Source: an uncultured Pirellulaceae bacterium (lineage in GTDB: Bacteria; Planctomycetota; Planctomycetia; Pirellulales; Pirellulaceae). Taken from it: 40,703 nt of DNA. Location of the stretch: contig CALFWL010000087.1 in NCBI GenBank assembly GCA_937928215.1, positions 1 through 40,703 of the forward strand, read 5' to 3'. Positions 1 to 7,845 of the stretch are shown piece by piece (positions within the stretch are counted from its first letter, which is position 1; the number at the start of each line of letters is the position of its first letter). The position numbers were made by a program, and so were the translations under genes. A model generated the notes under the pieces. The model worked only from the letters and a program-made list of their open reading frames with translations, had not been told where the DNA came from and ran no database searches.

Positions 1-1
1 A

Positions 2-286
2 TCGAAGAAAAAGGAAACGCCGACGCGGCACCTGACACCGACGCCCCAGCGTAAATCAGGTTCTACGTCAGTAAAAAAAGGGAACAGCGACCCGACCTTG
101 ATTTCGGGAATCGGCCCGGTCGCGGCAAATAATCTTCGCGAACATGGGGTGAATACCATTGAACAGATCGCGGCGTGGACCGACCAGGATATGCAGCATT
201 TCAGCGAGGTGTTGGCGGTCGGAGGGCGGATCAAGAATGAAAAATGGATCGATCAGGCAAAAGAACTGATCCGTAAAACGCAATAG
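2..286 (+). CDS. C-terminal part of a helix-hairpin-helix domain protein (5' end outside window)
   Basis: The frame is open from base 2, so this is the tail of a longer gene that begins before the window. A Lys/Thr/Pro-rich linker (about residues 1-30 of what is visible) leads into a compact domain. That domain has LISGIGPVAANNLREHGV, a helix-hairpin-helix GIGPxxAxxL pattern, followed by a second helical pair with 'WTDQDMQHF' and a conserved-looking 'GRIKNEKWIDQAKEL' end. This is the arrangement seen in the small HhH domains that often sit at the C-terminus of otherwise low-complexity bacterial proteins (COG3743-like). Such domains usually contact nucleic acid. The N-terminal part is not visible, so the function of the whole protein is unknown. 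Confidence 0.75.
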   Translation, partial: SKKKETPTRHLTPTPQRKSGSTSVKKGNSDPTLISGIGPVAANNLREHGVNTIEQIAAWTDQDMQHFSEVLAVGGRIKNEKWIDQAKELIRKTQ

Positions 287-335
287 CAAATTCGCACAAG
301 AAAACGGGTGGATTGGGCGTTCGGCAGGGCCCGTC

Positions 336-357
336 AAAACCAGCGTTTTCATTTTTT
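336..357 (+). terminator. weak terminator-like hairpin with T run after the HhH gene
   Basis: AAAAC (336-340) and GTTTT (345-349) form a short stem with a 4-nt loop, followed after two bases by six T residues (352-357). It lies 50 bp past the stop of the HhH gene and before rpe. The stem is short and AT-rich, so this is tentative. I see nothing else in the 232-bp gap from 287 to 518. Confidence 0.3.
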
Positions 358-518
358 AAGTTGTTTATCTGGAAGGACTTGCGCAACGGACCGAGCAGCT
401 TAGACTGGCGGAGGCGGCGGACCGGACTAAAATCTCGCCCTCATGAAAACTGCGTTTTCGAAAGCGACTTTTCGATCGTGTTTTCGCTGTTAGTTACTTC
501 CCCCGACAGGTTTACCCA

Positions 519-1211
519 ATGTCACGTTCGGACTTGGTTTCATCGCTCAGAGATGTCTCGCCGACTATCCTGCCATCGATGTTGATGTGTGACTTCGGAA
601 ATCTCGCCTCTGAGATTGAGACATTGGAGGAGGCAGGCGTCTCCGCTTTGCACTTGGATGTCATGGATGGGGTGTACGTTCCAAATTTCACTTACGGAAT
701 GACGATCGTCGCGGCCATTCGAAAGCTGACCGAGCTTCCTTTGGATGTCCATCTGATGATGGTGTCGCCCGAGAAATACATTCCTGCGTTTGCCGACGCG
801 GGAGCAGATCTGATCACCTTTCACGTCGAAACCGTTGACGATCCACTGGCGGTGGTCAAGCAAATTCACGATCAAGACGTCGCTGCAGGAGTCGCGATCA
901 ATTTGGCGACTCCGGTATCTGAAATCGCGTCGGTGCTGCCCGAAGCGGACATGGCACTGGTCATGAGCATTAACGCGGGTTTCGGAGGGCAGGCGTTCAA
1001 CGAGTCCGCACTGAAGAAACTGGACCAAATTCGTTCGTTGCCAGGCGGCAAGGATATCCTGCTACAGATTGATGGTGGGATCAACGCATCTACAATCAAG
1101 TCTGCTACCGACCATGGTACACAGTTGCTGGTCGTGGGCAGTGCAATTTTCAAACAGGACGACTACGGAAAAGCAATCGAGACCATGATGTCGGAGGTAA
1201 CGTCGTCGTGA
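519..1211 (+). CDS. rpe: ribulose-phosphate 3-epimerase
   Basis: Interconverts D-ribulose 5-phosphate and D-xylulose 5-phosphate in the cytoplasm (pentose phosphate pathway). The 230-aa length is normal for the TIM-barrel family. Visible signatures are SPTILPSMLMCDFGNL at the N-terminus, LHLDVMDGVYVPN with metal/catalytic H45, D47 and D50, DVHLMM with H78, the phosphate-binding GFGGQ loop (residues 154-158), and LQIDGGIN with catalytic D185 followed by VVGSAIF. One deviation is that the canonical NPGFGG loop reads NAGFGG (Pro to Ala at 153). The stop overlaps the GTG start of the next gene (GTGA), so the two are translationally coupled. The assignment is firm. Confidence 0.95.
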   Translation: MSRSDLVSSLRDVSPTILPSMLMCDFGNLASEIETLEEAGVSALHLDVMDGVYVPNFTYGMTIVAAIRKLTELPLDVHLMMVSPEKYIPAFADAGADLITFHVETVDDPLAVVKQIHDQDVAAGVAINLATPVSEIASVLPEADMALVMSINAGFGGQAFNESALKKLDQIRSLPGGKDILLQIDGGINASTIKSATDHGTQLLVVGSAIFKQDDYGKAIETMMSEVTSS

Positions 1212-1855
1212 ACGAGCCAACCTCCATTCCTGTTCCGGTCAACGACGTGCCCAAGCTTAGAATTATTCTGGTTCACGCTGGAGCAACAGAGCTTGACGCC
1301 CAAGGTCGGATCACCGGTACGTTGGACGTACCGATGTGCGTCGAAGCAGAAGCCCGCGTCAAGCGGACCGCTGCTCAGCTTTCGTTTTTTCCAATCGACA
1401 TGATTTATACAGCGGCTTGTGATTCGGCCAGACAAACGGCGAAGCTGCTATCAAAAGACCGCAAGATTAGGATCAAAACCAGCCCGATCCTGACGAACCT
1501 TGACTGCGGATTGTGGCACGGCAAGCGAATCGATGAGGTCAAACAGACACAGCCTCGGTTGTTCCGGAAATGGGCGGAAATGTCTGACAGCGTCTGTCCG
1601 CCCGACGGAGAATCCCTCGCTGATGCGCGAGACCGCGTTACTCGGTTTCTAGGCCGAATCGAAAGAAAGCACGCGTCGGGAACGATCGTCGTGGTCGCTC
1701 CTCAGCCGCTGCTGTCGGTCATACAGGGCTTTCTTGACCCTTCCAGCGAGTTGTATCCGTGGACGACCGTTTCCGAATCTGGAAAGTGGGAGGCATTTAC
1801 GGTGACGGGTGTCGAGTCGCGATTGGCGGCAACTTCACTGGTAATAACCGAGTGA
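1208..1855 (+). CDS. histidine-phosphatase-fold protein lacking the catalytic residues (probable pseudoenzyme)
   Basis: 215 aa with the layout of the histidine phosphatase (phosphoglycerate mutase-like) superfamily: an initial beta strand and loop at LRIILVHAGATE, the SARQTA helix, the LDCGLWHG motif, PPDGESLADARDRV, and a late strand IVVVAPQPLLSVI. Every catalytic position that I can align is changed. The RHG triad reads H23-A24-G25, the phosphate-binding Arg of the SPLxRAxxTA motif is S73, the Glu before the DxGxWxG motif is N97, and the second catalytic His (normally SHG) is P165. Phosphotransfer by the usual phosphohistidine mechanism is therefore not expected. The GTG start overlaps the rpe stop. 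A regulatory or binding role, possibly linked to sugar phosphates, is inference. The fold assignment is fairly secure; the function is unknown. Confidence 0.75.
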   Translation: MNEPTSIPVPVNDVPKLRIILVHAGATELDAQGRITGTLDVPMCVEAEARVKRTAAQLSFFPIDMIYTAACDSARQTAKLLSKDRKIRIKTSPILTNLDCGLWHGKRIDEVKQTQPRLFRKWAEMSDSVCPPDGESLADARDRVTRFLGRIERKHASGTIVVVAPQPLLSVIQGFLDPSSELYPWTTVSESGKWEAFTVTGVESRLAATSLVITE

Positions 1856-1964
1856 ACGCGTAAAGCCGTTGTAACCGTTCCAATTGGATCGAGAGCAAAG
1901 CGACAGGGCGTGTCTGGACGATCTTGGTTGGGTCCCTGATTTACGTCTCGCGACTTGGCATGAC

Positions 1965-3491
1965 ATGGCTGATACGAAAACACAATTCGAAGCATTGAGG
2001 GCTCACGCGACGCAGACCGGGTACCTGTTATCGTCGGCAGCCTTGCTGGAATGGGATCAGCAAACAAAGCTCCCGTCGGCCGCTGGTCCGTATCGAAGCG
2101 ATCAGATCACTTATCTGGCAAAACTAATTCACGAACGTGAGACGGACCCGCAACTGGGGCAATGGCTCAACGAGCTTTCCGAGTCCGCCAAAATGTCGAC
2201 TGAGGATCCCGCTTCCGATCGGGCGACGACCGTTCGTGAACTCAAGCGTAAGTACGATCGGTTGGTCAAGGTTCCCAGCGATCTTGTCCAGGCCATCGCG
2301 CGAGCCTGTTCTACGGGGCAACAGATCTGGGTTGAGGCGAGGAAGGCCAACGACTTTTCGGTTTTTAGGGCTGCGTTAATAGAGATCATCAACCTCAAGC
2401 AGCAACAGGCGGACGCGATTGGATTTGACCATTGTCGCTATGACGCGTTGCTGGACGAGTATGAGCCCGGTGCAGTTTCCAGCGAGGTGACGGATGTTTT
2501 CGAGGCTTTGCGTGCCGAGCTTGTGCCGCTGCTTGAGCAGCTGAAGGGTGGTGCTGATCAGGTTGACTCAAGCGTTATCCATCGAGACTATCCGATCGAC
2601 GCTCAGAAAGAGTTCGTCAAAAACGCGTCGGCAAAGATTGGATTCGACTATAACCGTGGGCGTCTGGACGTGACTTACCATCCATTTTGCACAGAGATCG
2701 GCCCTGACGACTGTCGCATCACGACTCGCTACAACGAAGCCTTTTTCAACTCTGCATTTTTTGGAACGTTGCATGAGGCCGGTCACGGGATGTACGAACA
2801 GGGGCTGCGAAGTGAATGGTACTCGCTGCCACCGGGGCAGTATTGCAGCCTAGGCATCCATGAATCGCAGTCGAGGTTGTGGGAAAATTTGGTTGGGCGA
2901 AGCGAAGCGTTCTGGCAGCATTTTTTCCCACTGGCTCAATCTTGTTTTCCGGACGCCCTGAACGATGTCACACGATCACAATTTCATCGCGCCATAAATG
3001 AAATCACACCGTCTTTGATCCGGGTCGAAGCGGACGAGGTGACTTACAACCTGCACATCATTATCAGATTCGAGCTTGAGCGATCGTTGATTGAAGGTGA
3101 CCTTGATGTTGCCGACCTTCCATCGGCATGGAATCAGAAATATCAACAGGCACTTGGAATCACTCCTCCAGACGACGCGTCTGGAGTGCTCCAAGATGTC
3201 CACTGGAGCGCCGGCTTGATTGGCTACTTTCCCACTTACTCGTTGGGGAACCTTTATGCCAGCCAGTTCTTTGACGCGGCTTCGGAGCAGCTTGGAGATT
3301 TGAAACCAAGCTTTGCCGAGGGGGATTTTGGTCCGTTGAAAGATTGGTTGCACCAGAATGTCTATCAATCAGGGAAGTGTCTGTCGCCAAGAAATTTGTG
3401 TTTGAAAGTGACGGGCGACGAACTGTCTCATGAACCACTGATCCAACATTTGAAAAGTAAAATTGACAGAATTTACGGACTGCCCACTTAA
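1965..3491 (+). CDS. M32 family metallocarboxypeptidase (carboxypeptidase Taq-like)
   Basis: Zinc-dependent carboxypeptidase that removes C-terminal residues from peptides, normally cytoplasmic. From the ATG at 1965 the protein has 508 aa, the usual family length. It carries the family's ordered signatures: the N-terminal helical region ending in LLEWDQQTKLP, the HPF motif at about 239-241, DDCRITTRY, the zinc motif HEAGH (270-274) with catalytic E271, and HESQSRLWEN, whose E300 is the third zinc ligand. The frame stays open upstream to a possible start at 1884, but that extra stretch has no family resemblance, whereas MADTKTQFEALRAHATQ matches where these enzymes begin. No signal peptide. 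It is monocistronic or loosely linked to the gene before it (109-bp gap). Confidence 0.93.
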   Translation: MADTKTQFEALRAHATQTGYLLSSAALLEWDQQTKLPSAAGPYRSDQITYLAKLIHERETDPQLGQWLNELSESAKMSTEDPASDRATTVRELKRKYDRLVKVPSDLVQAIARACSTGQQIWVEARKANDFSVFRAALIEIINLKQQQADAIGFDHCRYDALLDEYEPGAVSSEVTDVFEALRAELVPLLEQLKGGADQVDSSVIHRDYPIDAQKEFVKNASAKIGFDYNRGRLDVTYHPFCTEIGPDDCRITTRYNEAFFNSAFFGTLHEAGHGMYEQGLRSEWYSLPPGQYCSLGIHESQSRLWENLVGRSEAFWQHFFPLAQSCFPDALNDVTRSQFHRAINEITPSLIRVEADEVTYNLHIIIRFELERSLIEGDLDVADLPSAWNQKYQQALGITPPDDASGVLQDVHWSAGLIGYFPTYSLGNLYASQFFDAASEQLGDLKPSFAEGDFGPLKDWLHQNVYQSGKCLSPRNLCLKVTGDELSHEPLIQHLKSKIDRIYGLPT

Positions 3492-3580
3492 TTCGGTTGT
3501 CCGAATGTATTAACCAACGAAAACACGTTGTCGGGACTCGATTCCGGGCGTCAGATCATCTACACTTCCGGAGTCCCAAA

Positions 3581-4627
3581 ATGTCAGGTTCCCCTCTTAA
3601 TCACTCGTCGGATGTTGGAAGCACCTTTTCCAATGCCGACATCGTCGACAAATTGGGGCACAACGAGTCGATTGGATCCGACGCTGCTGAGTACATGACT
3701 TCCATGAATCGCATCAACAAATCTACGGTTCCAACTGCCAGTGGTCCTATCATCGCTGGCAATTGCATTAGCTGTATGGGCATGGTGCGAATTTCGCACT
3801 CGCTATCGGTCAACACGACAGTCCGATGTCCTCACTGTCAGGAATCGTTTGTATTGGCGGAGTTGTTGGATCAATCGTTGCCTCCGCTGGAGGTCGTGTC
3901 GATCGAGCCGGAGCGTGATCAGACAGACGCACCTTACATTGATACGCTGCATCTTAAGCGTGACCAACACGCGAGTCGTCCTGAAAAGCCTCGGATCAAG
4001 TTCGAAATTCCGAAAGCACTCAAGGATGGGGCCAAACGAAAGCGACGCCGTCGACGTCGCAGGTCCAGTTCTTCGTCGACCGGTGGGAGTAACTCTTCCA
4101 GCGCCAACGGCAGCAACTATGTGATTCCCAGTTCGACGCCGGCCGGCGGAGAATCAACCACGATGGGTGAGGAGGTAGAACGACGGTCTCGCAGTGACAG
4201 TCGACGCTCAACTTCCAGCAGAAACAGCGGCGAAGGTTCACCTCACCGAGGGAAAGTTCGCTCGCACGCCAGCCGGTTGAAAGACTCGAAAGTAACGCGA
4301 AACAAAGAGGACCTGCTCAAGATTGGTGCAGGCTGCTTGTTGGCCCTGCCGATCGCTTACATGATGTTGATCTGGGTTTTCAAAGCTGATCCTTTTGGCG
4401 TTGCAAACCCAATGAGCAAAGTGGTTCCGTTTGCGGTTCCTTCGAGCATGCGTGCGACCGAACCGGCGGCAGACACCGCGGAAACACCAGTCGACATTCC
4501 AAGCTACCTGATCAACGAGGATGAGGTGAAGCCGTTTGTGCCTGAGCCGAATGCCGAAACAGACGATCGTATTCCGATCACTGACATTGATCCGAACGAA
4601 GTGTTTGGGCACGAATTTGGCTTGTAA
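3581..4627 (+). CDS. zinc-ribbon protein with basic/Ser-rich linker and one transmembrane segment, function unknown
   Basis: 348 aa from the ATG at 3581; a TTG start at 3497 is possible but less likely. Order of parts: a Ser/Asn-rich N-terminus; a zinc ribbon NCISCMGMVRI...VRCPHCQESF with Cys at 62, 65, 83 and 86; a tract of ten almost uninterrupted Lys/Arg (152-161) running into serines; a long low-complexity Ser/Arg/Gly region; one hydrophobic helix at about 247-267; then a short acidic Pro-rich tail. The zinc ribbon resembles the MJ0042-type ribbons found at the front of many planctomycete and myxobacterial membrane proteins. The topology suggests a cytoplasmic ribbon plus basic linker and an external acidic tail. 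The basic tract could bind nucleic acid or acidic lipid; that is inference. Confidence 0.7.
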   Translation: MSGSPLNHSSDVGSTFSNADIVDKLGHNESIGSDAAEYMTSMNRINKSTVPTASGPIIAGNCISCMGMVRISHSLSVNTTVRCPHCQESFVLAELLDQSLPPLEVVSIEPERDQTDAPYIDTLHLKRDQHASRPEKPRIKFEIPKALKDGAKRKRRRRRRRSSSSSTGGSNSSSANGSNYVIPSSTPAGGESTTMGEEVERRSRSDSRRSTSSRNSGEGSPHRGKVRSHASRLKDSKVTRNKEDLLKIGAGCLLALPIAYMMLIWVFKADPFGVANPMSKVVPFAVPSSMRATEPAADTAETPVDIPSYLINEDEVKPFVPEPNAETDDRIPITDIDPNEVFGHEFGL

Positions 4628-4754
4628 CGCTGACAATAATCGGGAAACGAGCGCGAAGCGAAAAAGACTTCCCCCATGACGCGACACGGTTGCCGATAAC
4701 TTCTTGTCGGCCAATCTTCAGGGTGCCAGTGGCCAGCGTGCCGGCGACGCGCCA

Positions 4755-7166
4755 TCATCCAAGTATTTTGATTCGCCCTTTGACGACAATCGCGTGATTC
4801 GCACTCAACTGGGTTGGTTCAGCCACTGAGGTGGTGCCCACGGCAAGGCTGTCGGCAAGGATTTCACCATCGATTCGGATTGGGATCGGTTCTGGTGTAA
4901 CGTCAACCGGATTGATCAGTCGCACTGCCAAACTGACGATCGCATCATTGGATTGGTACGTCAATTGAAACAGCTGCTGCTCGCGCGAGTCACTAACATT
5001 CATTCGGTTGGCAAGCAAAAGGTTTTGTGAAATTAAGTCCTTACGAATTGAAATCAGCCGACGGTACCATGCTCCGGTAATCTTTCGCTGATCGTTGGAA
5101 TCGCTTGAGCAGATCAGACTCACCTTCGACTTGATGAACGCAGTTTCGCTCAGCGGCGAAATGGTTTTGTTCCAATCTTGCTGCGGATGTTCATTGCGAC
5201 GCGATTTTGAAATCGCGTCTCGCAACCAAGGATCGTGGAAATCCACGAAATAATGAAACGGGTTGGGTTCCAATGATTCATCCCCCATGAAGAGCATTGG
5301 AATTGCGGGATAGAGCAGGCTCAGCGTGGCGGCTGATCGATGGAAGTCAGCATCGGTCAACTGATGCAGGCGCGTACCCAGTGGTTGATTCCCAACGCTG
5401 TCATGAGTTTGCAATGCAACGACCATGGACGCAATCGGAACTGTGGGATCTGTGTCAACGGCGGCGGGTTCTTTTCGATGCATCCGCTCAGTCGGCGGAC
5501 CTTGATACAGGTATCCATGCCTGAGCGTTTCGGCGACATCCGAATGTTGACGGTAGCTCCGATCGGTCAGACGAGTTTCAGGGCTTCCGACCGAATAGAT
5601 CGAGTGCATCATGTCGTCGCACCAAATCGCATCGAACCCAAAACCTCCTTCGTCGACGGGCTTGATCAGCGCGGCATCAAAAATATTCGACTCGCCAATT
5701 AGCAGAAAATTTCTGTCTCGTTCGATACCCAGCTTGCGAACCCGCCGAGAGATTTCCTCGACGATAGAAAGCTGACTATCGTCGAACATAAAATGAATCG
5801 CGTCAAACCTCAAACCGTCGAAGTGAAACTCGTCCAGCCAATACTCGACGTTGTCCGTCACCCAGTCACGACACAAATCTCGGTCGCAGCCATCGTAGTT
5901 GTACGCTGGTCCCCACGGCGTGTGATGCTTGTCAGAGAAGTAAGGTCCAAAAGCAGCCAGATAGTTGCCTTCAGGGCCCGGGTGGTTGTAAACGACGTCT
6001 AGAATGACCGCCATGCCCAGCTGATGGCAATGGTCGATCAACAGCTTCAGGTCGTCCTGGGTTCCGTAATGATGATACGGAGCGAACAAGTTGACTCCGT
6101 CGTAGCCCCAGTTCCAACGCCCGGCCGATTCAACGACCGGCAGCAGCTCAATCGCGGTGATCCCAAGTTCAACAAGTTCAGGCAGTCGATCGATCGTTGA
6201 CCGAAACGTTCCCTCAGGGGTGAACGTCCCGATATGGAGTTCGTAGATAATCAGATCACGTTTCGGGATGCCTTTCCAATCGCGATCTCGCCACGGAAAC
6301 TTATTCGGGCCCGTCAATTCAGAAAGTCCGTGAACGCCTTCCGGTTGACTTCGCGAACGAGGATCCGGATAAAGCTTATCGTGATTGCCATTCAAGACGA
6401 AAGCGTAGCGGTCACCCGGCTGAAAATGCTCCACGTCAGCGACAAATCCGCGATCACCCATGCGTGACATGTTGACGGTACGTTTCCATCCATTTCGATT
6501 GACGATCAGATCAACCGAAGAAGCCCACGATTTGACGGCAACTCGTGCGAGATCGCGTTTGATTGAGTGAGCTCCGAAACGAAATTGATTCGATCGTCTA
6601 TTCTCACGTGCTCCGTCTGGAAGAGCGTCGAACCAGTGCAAACCCGAGAAGACTCCTTTTAACGAGTCTTCAGTGGCCAAATACAACTGATCGAGCGATT
6701 CGAACTCCTGATGCTGACGATACAGCTCGAACGTTTCGGACGATCCTAGATCAGGGTCGGCAACGGAACAATTGTTGCCAGCAAGTTTCCGCGTCATTGG
6801 GGACGAGACGCACATCACAACGGTTGAAGAATCGGAGAAATGGCTCGCCAACCATTGGTTGAACGCGTCTGCTTCATCGGTCAGGTTTTCCGTTTCCGTC
6901 TGCCTAGGGTGATCTTGATGAGCTTGGACCGCGGACGGTATCGGATTGAAAATCAAATGCCGGCAATCAAACCCGTGGCTCGCCAATTTGGAGGCGGTCT
7001 GATCGGGGTCTTCTGGAGTTACCATCGCAATCGAAATGAGATCCAATTCAGCGTAATCACGGAGTCGCCTGATCAGCGCCCGCTGTTCCGAATCGTCGGA
7101 GGCAGTTTCAAGAATCAGTGCTGGCTCGATGACCAGAATTACAGATGGAGACGTTGACATTTCCAC
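4755..7166 (-). CDS. treZ: malto-oligosyltrehalose trehalohydrolase-like GH13 enzyme with an extra N-terminal domain
   Basis: 803 aa, about 200 longer than a typical TreZ. TreZ releases trehalose from maltooligosyl-trehalose in the cytoplasm. Residues about 196-290 form the usual N-terminal beta domain ending in DPRSRSQPEGVHG. The GH13 barrel follows: IIYELHIGTFTPEGTF, NWGYDG, VILDVVYNHPGPEGNY, GLRFDAIH with nucleophile D455, LLIGES with acid/base E492, and QTHDSVGNQ with the third Asp. The motif set is TreZ-like rather than branching-enzyme-like. Residues 1-190 are not part of known TreZ: a Rossmann-like start (VILVIEPALI), a strand IAMVTP, and VVMCVSSPMTRKLAG loosely recall a degenerate HAD fold. 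No treY partner is present. It lies 55 bp behind the SixA-like gene on the same strand. The substrate could still differ. Confidence 0.85.
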   Translation of the reverse strand: MEMSTSPSVILVIEPALILETASDDSEQRALIRRLRDYAELDLISIAMVTPEDPDQTASKLASHGFDCRHLIFNPIPSAVQAHQDHPRQTETENLTDEADAFNQWLASHFSDSSTVVMCVSSPMTRKLAGNNCSVADPDLGSSETFELYRQHQEFESLDQLYLATEDSLKGVFSGLHWFDALPDGARENRRSNQFRFGAHSIKRDLARVAVKSWASSVDLIVNRNGWKRTVNMSRMGDRGFVADVEHFQPGDRYAFVLNGNHDKLYPDPRSRSQPEGVHGLSELTGPNKFPWRDRDWKGIPKRDLIIYELHIGTFTPEGTFRSTIDRLPELVELGITAIELLPVVESAGRWNWGYDGVNLFAPYHHYGTQDDLKLLIDHCHQLGMAVILDVVYNHPGPEGNYLAAFGPYFSDKHHTPWGPAYNYDGCDRDLCRDWVTDNVEYWLDEFHFDGLRFDAIHFMFDDSQLSIVEEISRRVRKLGIERDRNFLLIGESNIFDAALIKPVDEGGFGFDAIWCDDMMHSIYSVGSPETRLTDRSYRQHSDVAETLRHGYLYQGPPTERMHRKEPAAVDTDPTVPIASMVVALQTHDSVGNQPLGTRLHQLTDADFHRSAATLSLLYPAIPMLFMGDESLEPNPFHYFVDFHDPWLRDAISKSRRNEHPQQDWNKTISPLSETAFIKSKVSLICSSDSNDQRKITGAWYRRLISIRKDLISQNLLLANRMNVSDSREQQLFQLTYQSNDAIVSLAVRLINPVDVTPEPIPIRIDGEILADSLAVGTTSVAEPTQLSANHAIVVKGRIKILG

Positions 7167-7221
7167 CGCGTTGAGTTCCTGAAGAGAAATTGAGGCCGTC
7201 GATCAAAACGCGGCTTGCGTC

Positions 7222-7737
7222 CTAACGGTAGTGTTCAAGTATATCCTTTGGTCGCCACACATCATCAAGTCGAAACATTGCTGGGTCCGCTTTGTTCCAT
7301 GATGCAGCGGCAAGGTCAAAACAAGCGATCGCTGCAGTCGGCATGTTTTCCCATCGTCCGTGTAAATTCTGAACCAGCGATTCCAATCCCGGATTATGAC
7401 CGATCATCATCAACGTCGAGATGGATTCGTCCACCGATCGTAGGTACGTCATGTAAATTCGTGGAGCCGCCAGATAGAATTCAGCCCGCGACTCATGTTG
7501 ATTCGCACGCAAATGGCCAACCGTTTTAACGATCGACTTGGCTGTCTGATCGGCTCGCACCGCCGTTGAAGCCGCTATACGGTCGATCGGAATGTCTTGT
7601 GAAATCAGAAATTGTGCCATTTGAACGGCGTCGCGCTTTCCCCGTCGATTCAGCGGTCGGTCGTGGTCGGGAATCCCCGCGTCGGTCCACGACGATTTGG
7701 CATGCCGCATGACAAGGAGCTTTTTAGAATTCGCCAT
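7222..7737 (-). CDS. SixA-like phosphohistidine phosphatase (histidine phosphatase family)
   Basis: 171 aa, a one-domain member of the histidine phosphatase superfamily in the SixA branch. SixA-type proteins dephosphorylate phosphohistidine on signalling or PTS proteins. The active site is intact: LLVMRHAKSSW (R11, H12), the second phosphate-binding Arg in VRADQTA (R61), and the second His in MIGHNPGL (H114). The MRHAK-SSW start and IGHNPG motif are characteristic of the SixA group. It is transcribed divergently from the FAD/Fe-S dehydrogenase and leads the trehalohydrolase gene by 55 bp, so the two are probably co-transcribed. The true substrate is not shown by sequence. It contrasts with the catalytically emptied relative at 1208. 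Confidence 0.88.
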   Translation of the reverse strand: MANSKKLLVMRHAKSSWTDAGIPDHDRPLNRRGKRDAVQMAQFLISQDIPIDRIAASTAVRADQTAKSIVKTVGHLRANQHESRAEFYLAAPRIYMTYLRSVDESISTLMMIGHNPGLESLVQNLHGRWENMPTAAIACFDLAAASWNKADPAMFRLDDVWRPKDILEHYR

Positions 7738-7815
7738 CTGATTTGCTCACGTTCATCGTTGGAAACCGGGTCCGTCCGAATCGCCTCAGCGATGGTGACT
7801 TGGGATCGGTTCAGC

Positions 7816-7821
7816 TATAAT
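7816..7821 (+). promoter_or_regulatory. probable -10 element for the FAD/Fe-S dehydrogenase operon
   Basis: A perfect TATAAT lies 25-30 bp before the GTG start at 7846. A poor -35 candidate (TGGTGA, 7793-7798) is 17 bp upstream. This is a motif match only. Confidence 0.45.
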
Positions 7822-7845
7822 CGGCTTTGAGCGATTTTTGTCAAC

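Noticed and set aside
313-585. 90-aa open frame between the HhH gene and rpe
   Set aside because: It overlaps the rpe start, has no domain resemblance and covers a region with a terminator-like hairpin; treated as chance.
1884-1964. 27-residue upstream extension of the M32 carboxypeptidase
   Set aside because: It does not resemble the family N-terminus, and the ATG at 1965 matches homologue starts.
7215-7529. 104-aa plus-strand frame
   Set aside because: It lies antisense to the SixA-like gene, which has intact catalytic motifs.
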